Of a stretch of DNA of 64,000 nt, positions 57,522 to 64,000 are shown one piece after another (position 1 is the first letter of the stretch; each line of letters starts with the position of its first letter). Source of the DNA: Acidobacteriota bacterium (GTDB lineage: Bacteria; Acidobacteriota; Thermoanaerobaculia; UBA5066; Gp7-AA6); contig JAIVJS010000071.1 of assembly GCA_020199905.1 (NCBI GenBank), positions 72,668 to 136,667 on the forward strand. Reading direction: 5' to 3'. The notes beneath the pieces are model-generated. The model searched no databases, was not told where the DNA came from, and saw only the letters and a list, made by a program, of their open reading frames with translations. Position numbers and translations under genes: made by a program.

Positions 57522-59360
57522 TCAATATTTCCTCGCTCGCGGCTCGATCAGCGACGTGTCTACTGCCGCATAACTGATCTTCGGCCCATCCGCGGAGTGC
57601 TCGGCAATGGTCGTCTTGAGAAAGTTCGCGTCGTCGCGCGGAAGCGCGTTCTCCTCCGTTACGCCCTTCGACAGGTCTCTCACCTTGAAGTGCGCTCCGC
57701 GCGACTCATCGCGCATCAGGGCCCCCCGCGTCATCACCCTCGCGATGACCAGCATGTTGCGAAGCTGGTTGATGAAGGAGATCTCGCGGTTGGCGTAGCC
57801 CGAGCGGTCCGTCAGCCCGACGTTTTTCCAGCGCTCCTCGAGCTCCTGCAGCTTCGTCTCGGTCTCCTTCAGCTTCCCGTTCTCGCGCACGACCGTGACG
57901 TTGTCGGTCATCCAGTCGCCCATCTCTTGGGCGAGCACGTGCGGGTTTTCAGGGCCGGACACGTTGGCGAGCCGCGCAAATTCCGCATCCCAGCGCTTCT
58001 TCGCCTCCGTGAACGCTCCGTCGGCGGCGGGAAGCTTCGACGACGTTTCCCGGCCGTACCGCACCATCGCGGGCCCGCCGATCTTGCCGGCGTACAGGCA
58101 GGACACGAGGGAATTCGCGCCGAGTCGGTTCGCGCCGTGGATCGAGAAATCGACCTCTCCGGAGGCGAACAGCCCCGGAACGTTGGTGGACTGGTTCTTC
58201 GAGGATGTCTCGTCGAGAGCCCCGGTCGATTCGTTCTTCCCGAACTGCACCCAGAGGCCGCCCATCGAGTAGTGCATTCCGGGGAACACCTTCATCGGGA
58301 CTTCCCTTGGGTCGTCGCCGACGAACTTCTCGTAGATCTCGAGAATCCCGCCGAGCTTCGTGTCGAGCTCCTTGCGCGGAATGTGAGTCAGGTCGAGGTA
58401 GACCTCGCGCCGGCCCCCGAGGCCGTAGCCCTGCAGGCAGACCTGGAAGATCTCGCGCGTGGCGATGTCCCGGGGAACGAGGTTGCCGTAGGCCGGGTAC
58501 TTCTCTTCCAGGAAATACCAGCGCTCCCCTTCCGGGATCGACTTCGGGTCCCGGGTATCGCCCTGGGTCCGCGGGACCCAGACGCGCCCGCCCTCTCCGC
58601 GCGCCGACTCCGACATCAGGCGCAGCTTGTCCGTTCCCGGGATCGAGGTCGGATGCACCTGGATGAACTCGCCGTTGGCGTAATGGGCGCCGTCCTGGTA
58701 GGCGGCGGACGCCGCCGTCCCCGTGTTGATGACGGAGTTCGTCGAGCGGCCGAAGACGATGCCGGGTCCGCCCGTCGCCAGCATCACGGCCGAGGCCGGG
58801 AAAGACTCGATCTTCATGGAGTACCAGTCGAGCGCCGTGATCCCCCGGCAGTTCCCGTCAACGTCCCGCACGAGCCCCAAAAACTCCCAGGCCTCGTACT
58901 TGCGGACGAGACCGGAGACCTCGTACCGCCGGCACTGCTCGTCGAGCGCGTAGAGGAGCTGCTGCCCCGTCGTCGCCCCCGCGAACGCCGTTCGGTGAAA
59001 CTTGGTCCCTCCGAAGCGCCGGAAATCCAGCAGACCTTCCGGCGTCCGGTTGAACATCACGCCCATGCGATCGAGCAGGTTGATGATCCCCGGGGCGGCG
59101 TCGCACATCGCCTTGACAGGCGGCTGGTCCGCGAGGAAATCGCCTCCGTAGACGGTGTCGTCGAAATGGATCGCGGTCGAGTCCCCCTCGCCCTTTGTGT
59201 TGACCGCGCCGTTGATGCCGCCCTGCGCGCAGACCGAGTGGCTGCGTTTGACGGGCACGATCGAGAAGAGGTCGACGGAAACCCCGAGCTCCGCCGCGCG
59301 AACGGCGGTCATCAGCCCGGCCAGCCCTCCTCCGACGACGACGATCCGTTCGTTCGCCAT
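57522..59360 (-). CDS. sdhA: Succinate dehydrogenase / fumarate reductase flavoprotein subunit
   Basis: Oxidises succinate to fumarate with covalently bound FAD. 612 residues: RIVVVGGGLAGLMTAVRAAE (FAD), KRSHSVCAQGGINGAVNTKG (the flavinylation histidine lies in the SHSVCAQGG segment), FHRTAFAGATTGQQLLYALD, HPTSIPGTDKLRLMSESARG-EGG, GMHYSMGGLWVQFGKNESTG and GANRLGANSLVSCLYAGKIG. The length and the cytochrome b558-like partner point to the Bacillus/Wolinella-type (type B) complex. Start ATG 59360, 7 bp after sdhC. Confidence 0.96.
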   Translation of the reverse strand: MANERIVVVGGGLAGLMTAVRAAELGVSVDLFSIVPVKRSHSVCAQGGINGAVNTKGEGDSTAIHFDDTVYGGDFLADQPPVKAMCDAAPGIINLLDRMGVMFNRTPEGLLDFRRFGGTKFHRTAFAGATTGQQLLYALDEQCRRYEVSGLVRKYEAWEFLGLVRDVDGNCRGITALDWYSMKIESFPASAVMLATGGPGIVFGRSTNSVINTGTAASAAYQDGAHYANGEFIQVHPTSIPGTDKLRLMSESARGEGGRVWVPRTQGDTRDPKSIPEGERWYFLEEKYPAYGNLVPRDIATREIFQVCLQGYGLGGRREVYLDLTHIPRKELDTKLGGILEIYEKFVGDDPREVPMKVFPGMHYSMGGLWVQFGKNESTGALDETSSKNQSTNVPGLFASGEVDFSIHGANRLGANSLVSCLYAGKIGGPAMVRYGRETSSKLPAADGAFTEAKKRWDAEFARLANVSGPENPHVLAQEMGDWMTDNVTVVRENGKLKETETKLQELEERWKNVGLTDRSGYANREISFINQLRNMLVIARVMTRGALMRDESRGAHFKVRDLSKGVTEENALPRDDANFLKTTIAEHSADGPKISYAAVDTSLIEPRARKY

Positions 59361-59367
59361 GCCTCGC

Positions 59368-59985
59368 CTACAACCGGAATGCGGAGATCGAGCGCACGCC
59401 AACGACGGACAGCGCCACGAACACCACGGCCGAAATGTACAACATCCGACGCTGCGCGCGCGGCCCCACGGTGAGTCCCCACACGATCGAGAACGACCAG
59501 ATCCCGTTGGCGAGGTGAAACGTCGCCGAGAGAATCCCGGCTATGTAGAACGCGTAGATCCACGGGTTCGCGACCGCCGACTGCACCTGCCGGAAGAGAT
59601 CGAGGCTCTCGTGGTCGGTGAGCTGGACGAGCCTCGTAGTCCAGTAGTGAAACAGGATGAACGCGAACACGACGACGCCCGTGACCCGCTGCAGGAAATA
59701 CATCCAGTTCCGCACGTAGCCGTTCGAATACAGATTCGGCTTCGCGGTGCCGGCGATGAAGAGGCCGTAGATGCCGTGGAACAGGAGCGGCAGGGCGATT
59801 ACGAGGATCTCCGCGGCGACCGCGCCGGGAAGCGTCTGGAGCCGGTGCGTCATCTCGTTGTAGGCGTCGGCCCCCCGCGAGGCCGCCGAGTTCTCATACA
59901 GGTGAAAGGCGAGGAAGCCCCCGATCGGAACGATTCCGGAAAGGGAGTGCAGACGCCGGACCCAGAAGTTCCGGTCCGACGTCAT
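59368..59985 (-). CDS. sdhC: Succinate dehydrogenase cytochrome b558 subunit (five-helix)
   Basis: 205 residues, five membrane helices with histidines placed for two haems: [51 protein letters not shown] and [21 protein letters not shown] single fused anchor replaces separate SdhC and SdhD, as in type B succinate:menaquinone reductases, so menaquinone is the likely acceptor. ATG 59985 overlaps the mdh stop as ATGA, so mdh and sdhC are translationally coupled. Confidence 0.93.
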   Translation of the reverse strand: MTSDRNFWVRRLHSLSGIVPIGGFLAFHLYENSAASRGADAYNEMTHRLQTLPGAVAAEILVIALPLLFHGIYGLFIAGTAKPNLYSNGYVRNWMYFLQRVTGVVVFAFILFHYWTTRLVQLTDHESLDLFRQVQSAVANPWIYAFYIAGILSATFHLANGIWSFSIVWGLTVGPRAQRRMLYISAVVFVALSVVGVRSISAFRL

Positions 59986-60908
59986 ACCTTCAGGATGCGG
60001 AAGAGTTCGCGCACCGCCTCGGCGGATTTCGCGAGCGCCTCCCTTTCCTCGTCGAGAAGCCGGATCTCGAGGACCTGCTCCGCCCCGCCCCGCCCGAGCT
60101 TCACGGGAACGCCCAGGTACACGTCCCGCATCCCGTACTCGCCCTGAAGATAGGCGGCGCATGGGAGGACTTTCTTCTTGTCCTTCAGGACCGCGTCGAC
60201 CATCTCGACGACGGCGGAAGACGGCGCGTAGTACGCGGAGCCCGTCTTGTAGTAGTTGACGATCTCGATTCCGCCCTCGCGCGTGCGTTTGACGATCGCG
60301 TCGAGCTTGTCCTGGCTCAAGAGCTCGGGAATCGGGACGCCGCCGACGGTCGAGTACCGCGGGAGCGGAACCATCGTGTCTCCATGGCCGCCGAGGACGA
60401 AGGCGTGAGTGCTCTCGACGGAGACCCCCAGAGCCTCGGCGATGAACCATCGCATGCGCGCCGAGTCGAGGACACCGGCCATCCCGAAGACACGCTCGCG
60501 GGGAAAGCCCGAGACGCGCCGGGCGACTTCGCACATGGCGTCGAGCGGGTTGGAAACGACGACCAGGATCGCGTCGGGGGAACGACGCGCGATCTCCCGC
60601 GTGACTCCGCCCACGATCTCCTGGTTCTTCAGCACGAGATCGTCCCGGGTCATCCCGGGTTTGCGGGCGAGCCCGGCGGTGATCACGACGACGTCGGACC
60701 CTTCCGTCTCGTCGTATCCGTTGGAGCCGCGGATCCGGGCGTCAAAACGCTCGACCGGGGCCGACTCCATCATGTCGAGCGCCTTCCCCTGAGGAATTCC
60801 TTCGAGGATGTCGACGAGTACGACGTCGGCCATCTCGCGCTCGACGAGTCTCTGGGCCGCCATCGCCCCCACGTTCCCCGCGCCGACGACAGTCACTTTC
60901 TGCTGCAT
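59982..60908 (-). CDS. mdh: Malate dehydrogenase (LDH-like)
   Basis: NAD-dependent oxidation of malate to oxaloacetate. 308 residues: [20 protein letters not shown] (NAD), [20 protein letters not shown] (the Arg pair ARKPGMTR binds substrate), [39 protein letters not shown] and catalytic His in [16 protein letters not shown]. The residue pattern ARKPGMTR is MDH-like rather than lactate-specific. ATG 60908 lies exactly 6 nt after a TAAGAT box and heads the mdh-sdhC-sdhA-sdhB operon. Confidence 0.95.
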   Translation of the reverse strand: MQQKVTVVGAGNVGAMAAQRLVEREMADVVLVDILEGIPQGKALDMMESAPVERFDARIRGSNGYDETEGSDVVVITAGLARKPGMTRDDLVLKNQEIVGGVTREIARRSPDAILVVVSNPLDAMCEVARRVSGFPRERVFGMAGVLDSARMRWFIAEALGVSVESTHAFVLGGHGDTMVPLPRYSTVGGVPIPELLSQDKLDAIVKRTREGGIEIVNYYKTGSAYYAPSSAVVEMVDAVLKDKKKVLPCAAYLQGEYGMRDVYLGVPVKLGRGGAEQVLEIRLLDEEREALAKSAEAVRELFRILKV

Positions 60909-60914
60909 GGTCGG

Positions 60915-60920
60915 ATCTTA
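60915..60920 (-). promoter_or_regulatory. -10 box (TAAGAT) exactly 6 nt before mdh
   Basis: Minus strand GGATAAGAT, CCGACC, ATG 60908. GGATA-prefixed form, leaderless geometry, at the head of a major metabolic operon. Confidence 0.68.
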
Positions 60921-60991
60921 TCCGCTCCGCCCGCGAAGAAAAGTCCGTCCAGGTTCGCATCCGCGGCGCGGCGCCGGACGGCGTCGAACGC

Positions 60992-60997
60992 TAGAAT
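60992..60997 (+). promoter_or_regulatory. -10 box (TAGAAT) 8 nt before the four-helix-bundle gene
   Basis: gcTAGAAT, gggcggag, GTG 61006. The GGAG next to GTG is too close to act as a ribosome site. Confidence 0.5.
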
Positions 60998-61005
60998 GGG
61001 CGGAG

Positions 61006-61356
61006 GTGATCGACCGACCGTCGTATAAGGACCATCCGCTCTGGAGCGAGGCAATGTCGCTCACCCGGGAGGGCTACGCTCTCGCCGACCGCGTGAAGGA
61101 AGGCGATCCCGTGCTGGCCCTGCAGGTGAAGAAGGCGGCCGTAGCGGTGCCCGCGCAAGTCGCCGGCGCGCTCGGGGCGGTTCCGGGAGCCACGGAGCGG
61201 CGTGATCACCTCGCGGAGGCGCGCGGCGCGCTGGCCAGTCTCGCGCGACACGCCCGGTCCTGCGGGCTTCCGGGATCCGATGAGCTCGCCCGGCGCGCGG
61301 AGCTCTTCGACCGTTCCGTCCTGTTCGAGCTCGGGGTGGGAGAGAAGCCTTTCTGA
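61006..61356 (+). CDS. Four-helix-bundle protein (23S rRNA intervening-sequence protein family)
   Basis: 116 residues of alpha-helix in the S23/IVP-like four-helix family: SYKDHPLWSEAMSLTREGYA, DPVLALQVKKAAVAVPAQVA, RRDHLAEARGALASLARHAR, AELFDRSVLFELG. First found inside 23S rRNA intervening sequences, most members are free-standing chromosomal genes of unknown function, sometimes associated with diversity-generating or mobile elements; no such element is seen here. GTG 61006 follows a TAGAAT box. The downstream hypothetical gene begins at or just after its stop. Confidence 0.8.
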   Translation: MIDRPSYKDHPLWSEAMSLTREGYALADRVKEGDPVLALQVKKAAVAVPAQVAGALGAVPGATERRDHLAEARGALASLARHARSCGLPGSDELARRAELFDRSVLFELGVGEKPF

Positions 61357-61400
61357 GCGCGCCGGAATCGCGGCCTCGCATCCCGCCCGCCGCCTGGTGG

Positions 61401-61748
61401 GTGCTTGCGTTTCTTCTGGTCGCGCTTCTCGGAGTCGGACCGAACTGGTGGGAGCGGAAGCTCTACCGCGACAACCAGGCTCTGGCCGGCGTGGGAGCCA
61501 CCCTTCATCCGGGCGGCTTGACCTCCGCGCGCCGGAAGATCGACCCGGGAAACCGCTCCGACCTGATTCTGCGCCGGCTGGGCGCCCCGTCGATGGCGAG
61601 CGCGGCGCAGGGACTCTCCCGACACGAGGTCTGGACCTACTATTACTCGGACGGCACGATGGTCTGCAACCTCACCGACGGGATCGCCCAGCGCATCACT
61701 CTGTCTTACGGAGCGCCGTCGATTCCGACCGCGAGAGAGTCCCGATGA
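61401..61748 (+). CDS. Hypothetical membrane-anchored protein
   Basis: 115 residues from GTG 61401. One N-terminal membrane helix (LAFLLVALLGVGPNWWERKL) and a small exported domain (LILRRLGAPSMASAAQGLSR, VWTYYYSDGTMVCNLTDGIA) that resembles the fold of small BamE/SmpA-like lipoproteins in length and in the LRRLGxP and YYxxG features, but without a lipobox. The hydrophobic stretch begins earlier in frame (AAWWVLAF), so a CTG at 61353 overlapping the upstream stop is possible. The stop overlaps the thioesterase start (ATGA). Confidence 0.6.
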   Translation: MLAFLLVALLGVGPNWWERKLYRDNQALAGVGATLHPGGLTSARRKIDPGNRSDLILRRLGAPSMASAAQGLSRHEVWTYYYSDGTMVCNLTDGIAQRITLSYGAPSIPTARESR

Positions 61749-62134
61749 CCGACACCGTTCCTCCGGCGGAGCCTTCGATCCGGGTCGTCATGATGCCGAA
61801 AGACACCAACGCCCACGGGACGATTTTCGGCGGCGTGATTCTTTCGTACATCGACCAGGCGGCGGCGGTGGAAGCCAAACGGCACGGGGCCTCGTTCATC
61901 GTCACGGTCGCGATGCGCGAGATCGTCTTTCATCATCCCGTCTACGTGGGCGACCTCGTGTCCTTCTACACGCGGCTGGTCCGGATCGGACGCACCTCGA
62001 TCACCATCGCCGTCGAAGTCTTCTCGCAGAACGGAGAAGGAAGCGGCAGGAGGGTGAAGGTCACGGAGGCCGAAGCGACGTTCGTGAACCTCGACGAGAA
62101 CCGCCGGCCTATCCCGATCGCCCCGCGGCCATAG
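61745..62134 (+). CDS. Acyl-CoA thioesterase, hotdog fold (YciA-like)
   Basis: Hydrolyses acyl-CoA to free acid and CoA. 129 residues: RVVMMPKDTNAHGTIFGGVI, LSYIDQAAAVEAKRHGASFI (catalytic Asp), VAMREIVFHHPVYVGDLVSF and EAEATFVNLDENRRPIPI. The N-A-H-G-T-I-F-G-G segment and Asp are diagnostic of the YciA/BFIT branch. ATG 61745 overlaps the upstream stop, so the two are coupled. The stop is followed at once by ccgccta-type heptads and a hairpin. Confidence 0.92.
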   Translation: MTDTVPPAEPSIRVVMMPKDTNAHGTIFGGVILSYIDQAAAVEAKRHGASFIVTVAMREIVFHHPVYVGDLVSFYTRLVRIGRTSITIAVEVFSQNGEGSGRRVKVTEAEATFVNLDENRRPIPIAPRP

Positions 62135-62155
62135 CCGCCTACCGCCTGCCGCAAA
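62135..62155 (+). repeat. Short heptad repeat after the thioesterase gene
   Basis: ccgccta, ccgcctg, ccgcaaa directly after the stop codon, leading into the terminator hairpin. Confidence 0.55.
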
Positions 62156-62194
62156 AACGAAGAAGGCCCCGATTCCTCGGGACCTTCTTCTTCC
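62151..62194. terminator. Bidirectional rho-independent terminator
   Basis: gaagaaggccccga (62159-62172) pairs with tcgggaccttcttc (62177-62190) around a 4-nt loop. On the minus strand it is followed by CGTTTTTGC, on the plus strand by ttcc. It serves the convergent thioesterase and histone-like genes. Confidence 0.85.
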
Positions 62195-62249
62195 GACAAA
62201 GCCGGACGAGAGTCCGGCAATATCTACCGGCCAATTTCGAGTCTACCTC

Positions 62250-62897
62250 TTACCACTCGCCTTCGCCCTCTTTTTTTTTCGGGGGCGAAGCCTCCTCGTC
62301 CTCGTCGTCCAGGTCATCGGCGGCTTCGCGGGCGAGCTCCTCCGAGTCGTGGGTTTCGGAGAACTCCTTCAGCCCGCGGCGGTACTCCTCGTCCGCCTTC
62401 CAGTTTCCCTCGCCGTACATCTCGCCCGTTGCGCCGGAGGTCATTCCCTTCCCCGACGACGCACGCGCGGAGGATTTTCCGGCGCTCGATCCACGGGACG
62501 CGCCTGCGCCCGCGCCGCCGGCGGACTTCGACGGCATCCGACTGGAGCCCGAGCTTCCCGAACGGCTGGACTTCGTGGCGGACATTCCGGCCGCGCCCGA
62601 ACGGCTCGTGGAAGATGACGACGTCCCGCCGCTCGATCTCATTCCGGTCGACTTCCTGGCGCCCGACGACTTCGCGCTCGATTTTTTCGCGCCCGACTTC
62701 TTCGCGGTCGAACGCGCGGTGTTCCTGCCCGAACGCGTCCCCGAGGAGGACTTTCGCGCGGACGACTTCTTCGCGCCGCCCGAGGAAGCGCGACCGCGCG
62801 CCGAGGCCCCCTTGCGCATCGTCTTCTTCGCGCCTCCGGAGCTCTTTCCTCTTCCCTTACTGGCCGCCTTTCCCGCCGATTTCTTTTTTTTGGCCAC
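62250..62897 (-). CDS. Lysine/serine-rich histone-H1-like protein with acidic tail
   Basis: 215 residues. The first about 140 are low-complexity Lys, Ser, Ala, Arg and Gly (KKKKSAGKAASKGRGKSSGG, ARKSSSGTRSGRNTARST), resembling histone H1 tails and AlgP/HctB-like nucleoid proteins. A short ordered segment follows (GNWKADEEYRRGLKEFSETH) and then an acidic tail (DDLDDEDEEASPPKKKEGEG). A role in DNA compaction or polyphosphate/nucleic-acid binding is plausible. The opposite strand also stays open across it because of its composition, but the convergent terminator and standard ATG support this strand. Confidence 0.75.
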   Translation of the reverse strand: MAKKKKSAGKAASKGRGKSSGGAKKTMRKGASARGRASSGGAKKSSARKSSSGTRSGRNTARSTAKKSGAKKSSAKSSGARKSTGMRSSGGTSSSSTSRSGAAGMSATKSSRSGSSGSSRMPSKSAGGAGAGASRGSSAGKSSARASSGKGMTSGATGEMYGEGNWKADEEYRRGLKEFSETHDSEELAREAADDLDDEDEEASPPKKKEGEGEW

Positions 62898-62939
62898 TCT
62901 GTGCTCCTCCTCTCCCGGGTTTCGCCGGTGCCCGGATCA

Positions 62940-62945
62940 TACAAT
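62940..62945 (+). promoter_or_regulatory. -10 box (TACAAT) 7 nt before the membrane-protein gene
   Basis: caTACAAT, tccgaag, GTG 62953. Confidence 0.58.
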
Positions 62946-62952
62946 TCCGAAG

Positions 62953-63588
62953 GTGCCTAATCGAGACGGGGAGCGCGTCCAGATCATGCCGCTCGCGTCC
63001 GGACTCCGCATCGAGATAGGTCCCCTGGTCCGGCGCCGTCGCGACCGTCTCCGCCTCCTCGGGGTGGCCGCCGCCCTCCTCACGGCGACCCTCTTCGGGG
63101 GGGCCCGCCTCGTGTCCGCATGGGACTCCGGCCTCCGGAAAGGCGACTTTTCCGACCTGCCGCTCTCCGCCCTGCTGGCACTCTCGATCGCGGTGGGCGT
63201 GTCCACTCCGTTCGCCCTGCTCGGGCTTTCGGCGCTGGCCTTTGCCGAGGAGACCGTCGTCGTCGGGCCGGACGAGATCGTCATCGAAACCGCGGTCTTC
63301 GAGAGAATCACCCGGACGCGGATCGCCCGGGACGGGCTCGAGTGCTGGCGGGAGACCTTCGTTCCGCTGCCGCCCTGGTGGACCTGGGCGGTCGAGCGGC
63401 TCGCGGCCCGGGCCGGCGGCCGGCTGCTCCCCCTGGCCGGCATGGCCGGCCCGAAGGAGAAGCGCCGGATCGCGGAGGCGCTCGCTCGCGCCACGGGCAA
63501 GCCGATCGTCCGCGACTTCGGCCGCCATCGCGAAACGGAGGAAGTCTCCGGAGGTTCCGGGGAGATCCGGGATAAAATCCCTCGGTGA
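62953..63588 (+). CDS. Hypothetical membrane protein with PH-like beta domain
   Basis: 211 residues. Two membrane helices (RLRLLGVAAALLTATLFGGA; LLALSIAVGVSTPFALLGLS) and a cytosolic beta domain (ETVVVGPDEIVIETAVFERI, DGLECWRETFVPLPPWWTWA) with a helical end (KEKRRIAEALARATGKPIV). The layout is that of small bacterial PH-like/YcxB-like membrane proteins; no function is known. GTG 62953 is set by the TACAAT box; the frame is open further upstream only because it opposes the histone-like gene. Its stop overlaps the helicase start. Confidence 0.6.
   Translation: MPNRDGERVQIMPLASGLRIEIGPLVRRRRDRLRLLGVAAALLTATLFGGARLVSAWDSGLRKGDFSDLPLSALLALSIAVGVSTPFALLGLSALAFAEETVVVGPDEIVIETAVFERITRTRIARDGLECWRETFVPLPPWWTWAVERLAARAGGRLLPLAGMAGPKEKRRIAEALARATGKPIVRDFGRHRETEEVSGGSGEIRDKIPR
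63573..63578 (+). promoter_or_regulatory. -10 box (TAAAAT) exactly 6 nt before the DEAD-box helicase start
   Basis: ggaTAAAAT, ccctcg, GTG 63585. The box lies in the last codons of the upstream gene, so the helicase can be made from a leaderless mRNA or by coupling. Confidence 0.65.
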
Positions 63589-64000
63589 GCGACACTTCCA
63601 CCAATCCCGGGCGGCACCTGACCGACGTCCGGCTTTTCGAATTCGACGTCCCCGACGAGGTGCGCTGGGGGCTGGCCGAGGCCGGCTTCGTGTTCGCCAC
63701 CCCGATCCAGGCCGTCTCGCTGCCCCTGACCCTGTCGGGACGCGACGTCGCCGGCCAGGCGCAGACGGGGACCGGCAAGACGGCGGCTTTCCTGATCACG
63801 ATCTTTTCCCGGCTGCTTCGCACTCCGCGGCCGGGGCCGGCCCGCGGGCCCCGGGCCCTGGTCATCGCACCGACCCGCGAGCTCGTCGTGCAGATCCGGC
63901 AGGAGGCCGAGTCCCTCGGACTGCACACGGGCCTGTCGACCCTCGCGGTCTTCGGCGGAATCGACTACAGGCTCCAGCGCGACGCCGTCAAAACGGTCCC
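63585..64000 (+). CDS. DEAD-box RNA helicase, 3' end cut by window edge
   Basis: The first about 138 residues of an ATP-dependent RNA helicase: Q motif region (FEFDVPDEVRWGLAEAGFVF, ATPIQAVSLPLTLSGRDVAG), Walker A GQAQTGTGKTAAFL (motif I) and motif Ia VIAPTRELVVQI, then FGGIDYRLQ. DEAD, SAT and the second RecA domain lie beyond the window. GTG 63585 overlaps the preceding stop (GTGA) and is preceded at 6 nt by TAAAAT. Likely in rRNA maturation or mRNA remodelling, as for RhlE/DeaD relatives. Confidence 0.93.
   Translation, partial: MSDTSTNPGRHLTDVRLFEFDVPDEVRWGLAEAGFVFATPIQAVSLPLTLSGRDVAGQAQTGTGKTAAFLITIFSRLLRTPRPGPARGPRALVIAPTRELVVQIRQEAESLGLHTGLSTLAVFGGIDYRLQRDAVKTV

Noticed and set aside
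62575-62952. Upstream extension of the 62953 gene rich in Phe, Asp and Pro
   Set aside because: It is the antisense of the Lys/Ser-rich histone-like gene; the TACAAT box sets the start at 62953.

Overview
The window reads as chromosomal DNA of a GC-rich (roughly two-thirds G+C), didermic, respiring bacterium. The gene set points to Acidobacteriota, possibly the Thermoanaerobaculia side: two large TonB-dependent receptors with an N-terminal carboxypeptidase-regulatory-like domain, three VWA-related secreted proteins, two DUF4388/PATAN proteins, a DUF1844 protein and a GWxTD-like protein. This placement is inference from gene families; no rRNA gene is present. No phage, insertion sequence, CRISPR array or tRNA was recognised, so the window looks like core chromosome rather than an accessory island.

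Layout. 1-2.6 kb (minus): a CarH-like B12-binding MerR regulator, a PAP2 phosphatase and a lipid kinase cut by the window edge, then a frameshifted DUF378 gene. 2.8-9.5 kb: a polyphosphate/phosphate block (ppk1, ppx/gppA-HD, frameshifted phoU, CHAD protein) with a DUF72 gene. 9.6-11.4 kb: a GT22-type glycosyltransferase and a DUF309 protein. 11.5-16.1 kb: a TonB receptor and a 5'-nucleotidase-type metallophosphatase. 16.2-20.3 kb: nth, a nucleoside deoxyribosyltransferase-like gene, tdk and a methylmalonyl-CoA-mutase catalytic subunit. 20.3-30.2 kb: PATAN-HDOD, VWA, TonB receptor, VWA and GWxTD-like genes. 30.4-33.3 kb: hspR, hsp20 and dnaK with a HAIR operator in the dnaK promoter. 33.5-43.9 kb (minus): PATAN and TPR membrane proteins, DUF1844, MazG, then the cell-envelope set YibQ-like, CtpA-like, EnvC-like and an alkaline-phosphatase-superfamily protein. 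44-54 kb: methyltransferase, small secreted protein, LpxL-type acyltransferase, topoisomerase IB, membrane glycosyltransferase, RluD-type pseudouridine synthase, OmpA, VWA, TrmJ-type methyltransferase and Ndk. 54.1-60.9 kb (minus): a TCA-cycle cluster mdh-sdhCAB-sucCD plus a small membrane protein. 61-64 kb: four-helix-bundle protein, hypothetical, thioesterase, a lysine/serine-rich histone-like protein, a membrane protein and a DEAD-box helicase cut by the right edge.

Two genome-wide signals stand out. First, about fifteen transcription units begin with a TAnnnT-like -10 box 6-10 nt before the start codon, seven of them at exactly 6 nt, which is the geometry of leaderless mRNAs. One has only a CTG codon at that position. 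Second, at least eleven intergenic spacers carry tandem repeats whose period is exactly 7 nt. Most begin within 0-7 nt of a stop codon; the unit differs between loci but is nearly uniform within a locus, and some units recur at distant loci. They resemble in form the heptanucleotide STRR repeats of cyanobacteria, and I do not know of a description for this group.

Other points of note: a CtpA-like protein lacking both catalytic residues beside a degenerate (EnvC-like) LytM protein; poly-G frameshifts in phoU and the DUF378 gene; a metallophosphatase whose signal peptide can only be reached from an ATC codon; and convergent rluD/ompA genes whose stop codons overlap, with the ompA terminator lying inside rluD.
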